Assembly (NCBI GenBank): GCA_002687665.1
Contig: NZAX01000082.1
Location: forward strand, 1-7,219
Origin: Flavobacteriaceae bacterium
Lineage (GTDB): Bacteria; Bacteroidota; Bacteroidia; Flavobacteriales; Flavobacteriaceae
Direction of reading: 5' to 3'
Length of the DNA: 7,219 nt
Below are positions 6,716 through 7,219 of the stretch, one piece after another. A program made the translations under genes and the position numbers. Each line of letters opens with the position of its first letter. The first letter of the stretch is position 1. The notes under the pieces were generated by a model, which was not told the origin of the DNA, ran no database searches, and saw only the letters and a list, made by a program, of their open reading frames with translations.

Positions 6716-7219
6716 TCAAAATCGCTTTTCATTTTTGTGATAGTTGATCAACAAACCTACCATTTCATTGTAACTCTTGATACCACTTATTTGGCCATTA
6801 GCCCTGAGGTACTTATGATAGGTTTTGTTAAAAATGATTTCTAAAGGGTTATCATATTTTTTCCAAAAATCGTTCACTTCTTTGAAGTTTTTGAAAATGC
6901 CTGGATTTAAAAGCTTTAATTTATTTCTTGCTTTTTTGGGATCCAGCTTGAACAAATCATTGAATAAATACCTAAATGCAAAAATGTTACCAGCATACTG
7001 AATGTAAGGATCCTTAGACTTGATAGCAGATAGATAAGCGATAAAATTGGCTTCTTTCTCTGAAGCATACCCCATTTGATGGGCAGTTTCGTGGAGTGAT
7101 GTAGTAATCAAACTTTGAATGGGCATTTTAGCATTTGCTTGAGACTCTAATGTAAAGGGATTCAGATATCCCGAATATCCCATATAGGACAAAGGCAGGC
7201 TCAATAGCGATTTTTTTAA
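6716..7219 (-). CDS. DUF3810-family protein with HExxH motif, C-terminal part
   Basis: The reading frame stays open to the right edge, so this is the C-terminal 167 residues of a longer gene; the TTG at 7204 is an ordinary leucine codon inside it. It resembles the DUF3810 family of Bacteroidota: a SLPLSYMGYSGYLNPFT segment (7204-7154), then HETAH (7093-7079) followed by QMGYASEKEANFIAYLSA. HExxH with a nearby glutamate in EAN is the pattern of a zinc metalloprotease active site, so proteolysis is plausible but undemonstrated. Family members usually have hydrophobic membrane segments in the N-terminal part, which is outside the window. The rest is helical and lysine-rich, with no other motif I recognise. 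It ends 44 bases before the methyltransferase gene, on the same strand. The family call rests on recalled sequence similarity; the function is unknown. Confidence 0.8.
   Translation of the reverse strand, partial: LKKSLLSLPLSYMGYSGYLNPFTLESQANAKMPIQSLITTSLHETAHQMGYASEKEANFIAYLSAIKSKDPYIQYAGNIFAFRYLFNDLFKLDPKKARNKLKLLNPGIFKNFKEVNDFWKKYDNPLEIIFNKTYHKYLRANGQISGIKSYNEMVGLLINYHKNEKRF

Noticed and set aside
6686..6719. Possible promoter TTG (6719-6717) with TAACTTTA (6693-6686) before the methyltransferase gene
   Set aside because: The spacer is 23 bases, longer than the usual 19-21, and the -7 box has a mismatch; too weak to list.
1..7219. CRISPR array, insertion sequence, phage, toxin-antitoxin or defence system
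   Set aside because: No direct repeats with spacers, transposase or integrase motifs, or small paired genes were seen. Every gene belongs to a familiar core family, so no new system is claimed.

Overview
The window looks like a core chromosomal segment of a Flavobacteriia-type member of the Bacteroidota. The DNA is visibly AT-rich, the protein variants are those of that group (an OstA-like protein, DUF3810, a Fur without the usual cysteines), and Shine-Dalgarno sequences are largely absent. Seven genes fill almost all of it, all on the minus strand. The junctions are a 14-base overlap or 40-base gap (depending on one start choice) and gaps of 44, 22, 7, 32 and 0 bases. No stretch over 300 bases lacks a gene.

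In transcription order, from high to low coordinates: (1) the C-terminal part of a DUF3810 protein with an HExxH motif, cut by the right edge; (2) a TrmH/SpoU-family RNA 2'-O-ribose methyltransferase; (3) a full-length bifunctional RelA/SpoT homologue that makes and degrades (p)ppGpp; (4) a Fur-family metalloregulator; (5) adenylosuccinate synthase PurA; (6) an exported OstA/LptA-like protein of lipopolysaccharide transport; (7) the N-terminus of a class III PLP aminotransferase, cut by the left edge.

The close packing suggests one long operon or overlapping transcription units. Weak Bacteroidota-type promoter motifs lie before rsh and fur, so internal transcription starts are possible. The clearest functional link is between the (p)ppGpp enzyme and PurA: ppGpp is known to inhibit adenylosuccinate synthase in other bacteria, so the alarmone enzyme and one of its targets may be co-transcribed. 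The OstA-like protein brings an envelope function into the same run.

I found no mobile element, CRISPR array, tRNA, rRNA or phage gene, and no convincing new system. The observations worth a second look are gene-level ones: probable TTG starts for two genes, a Fur lacking the CxxC zinc site, variant motifs in the RSH synthetase domain, a long stand-alone OstA protein, and the uncharacterised HExxH protein.
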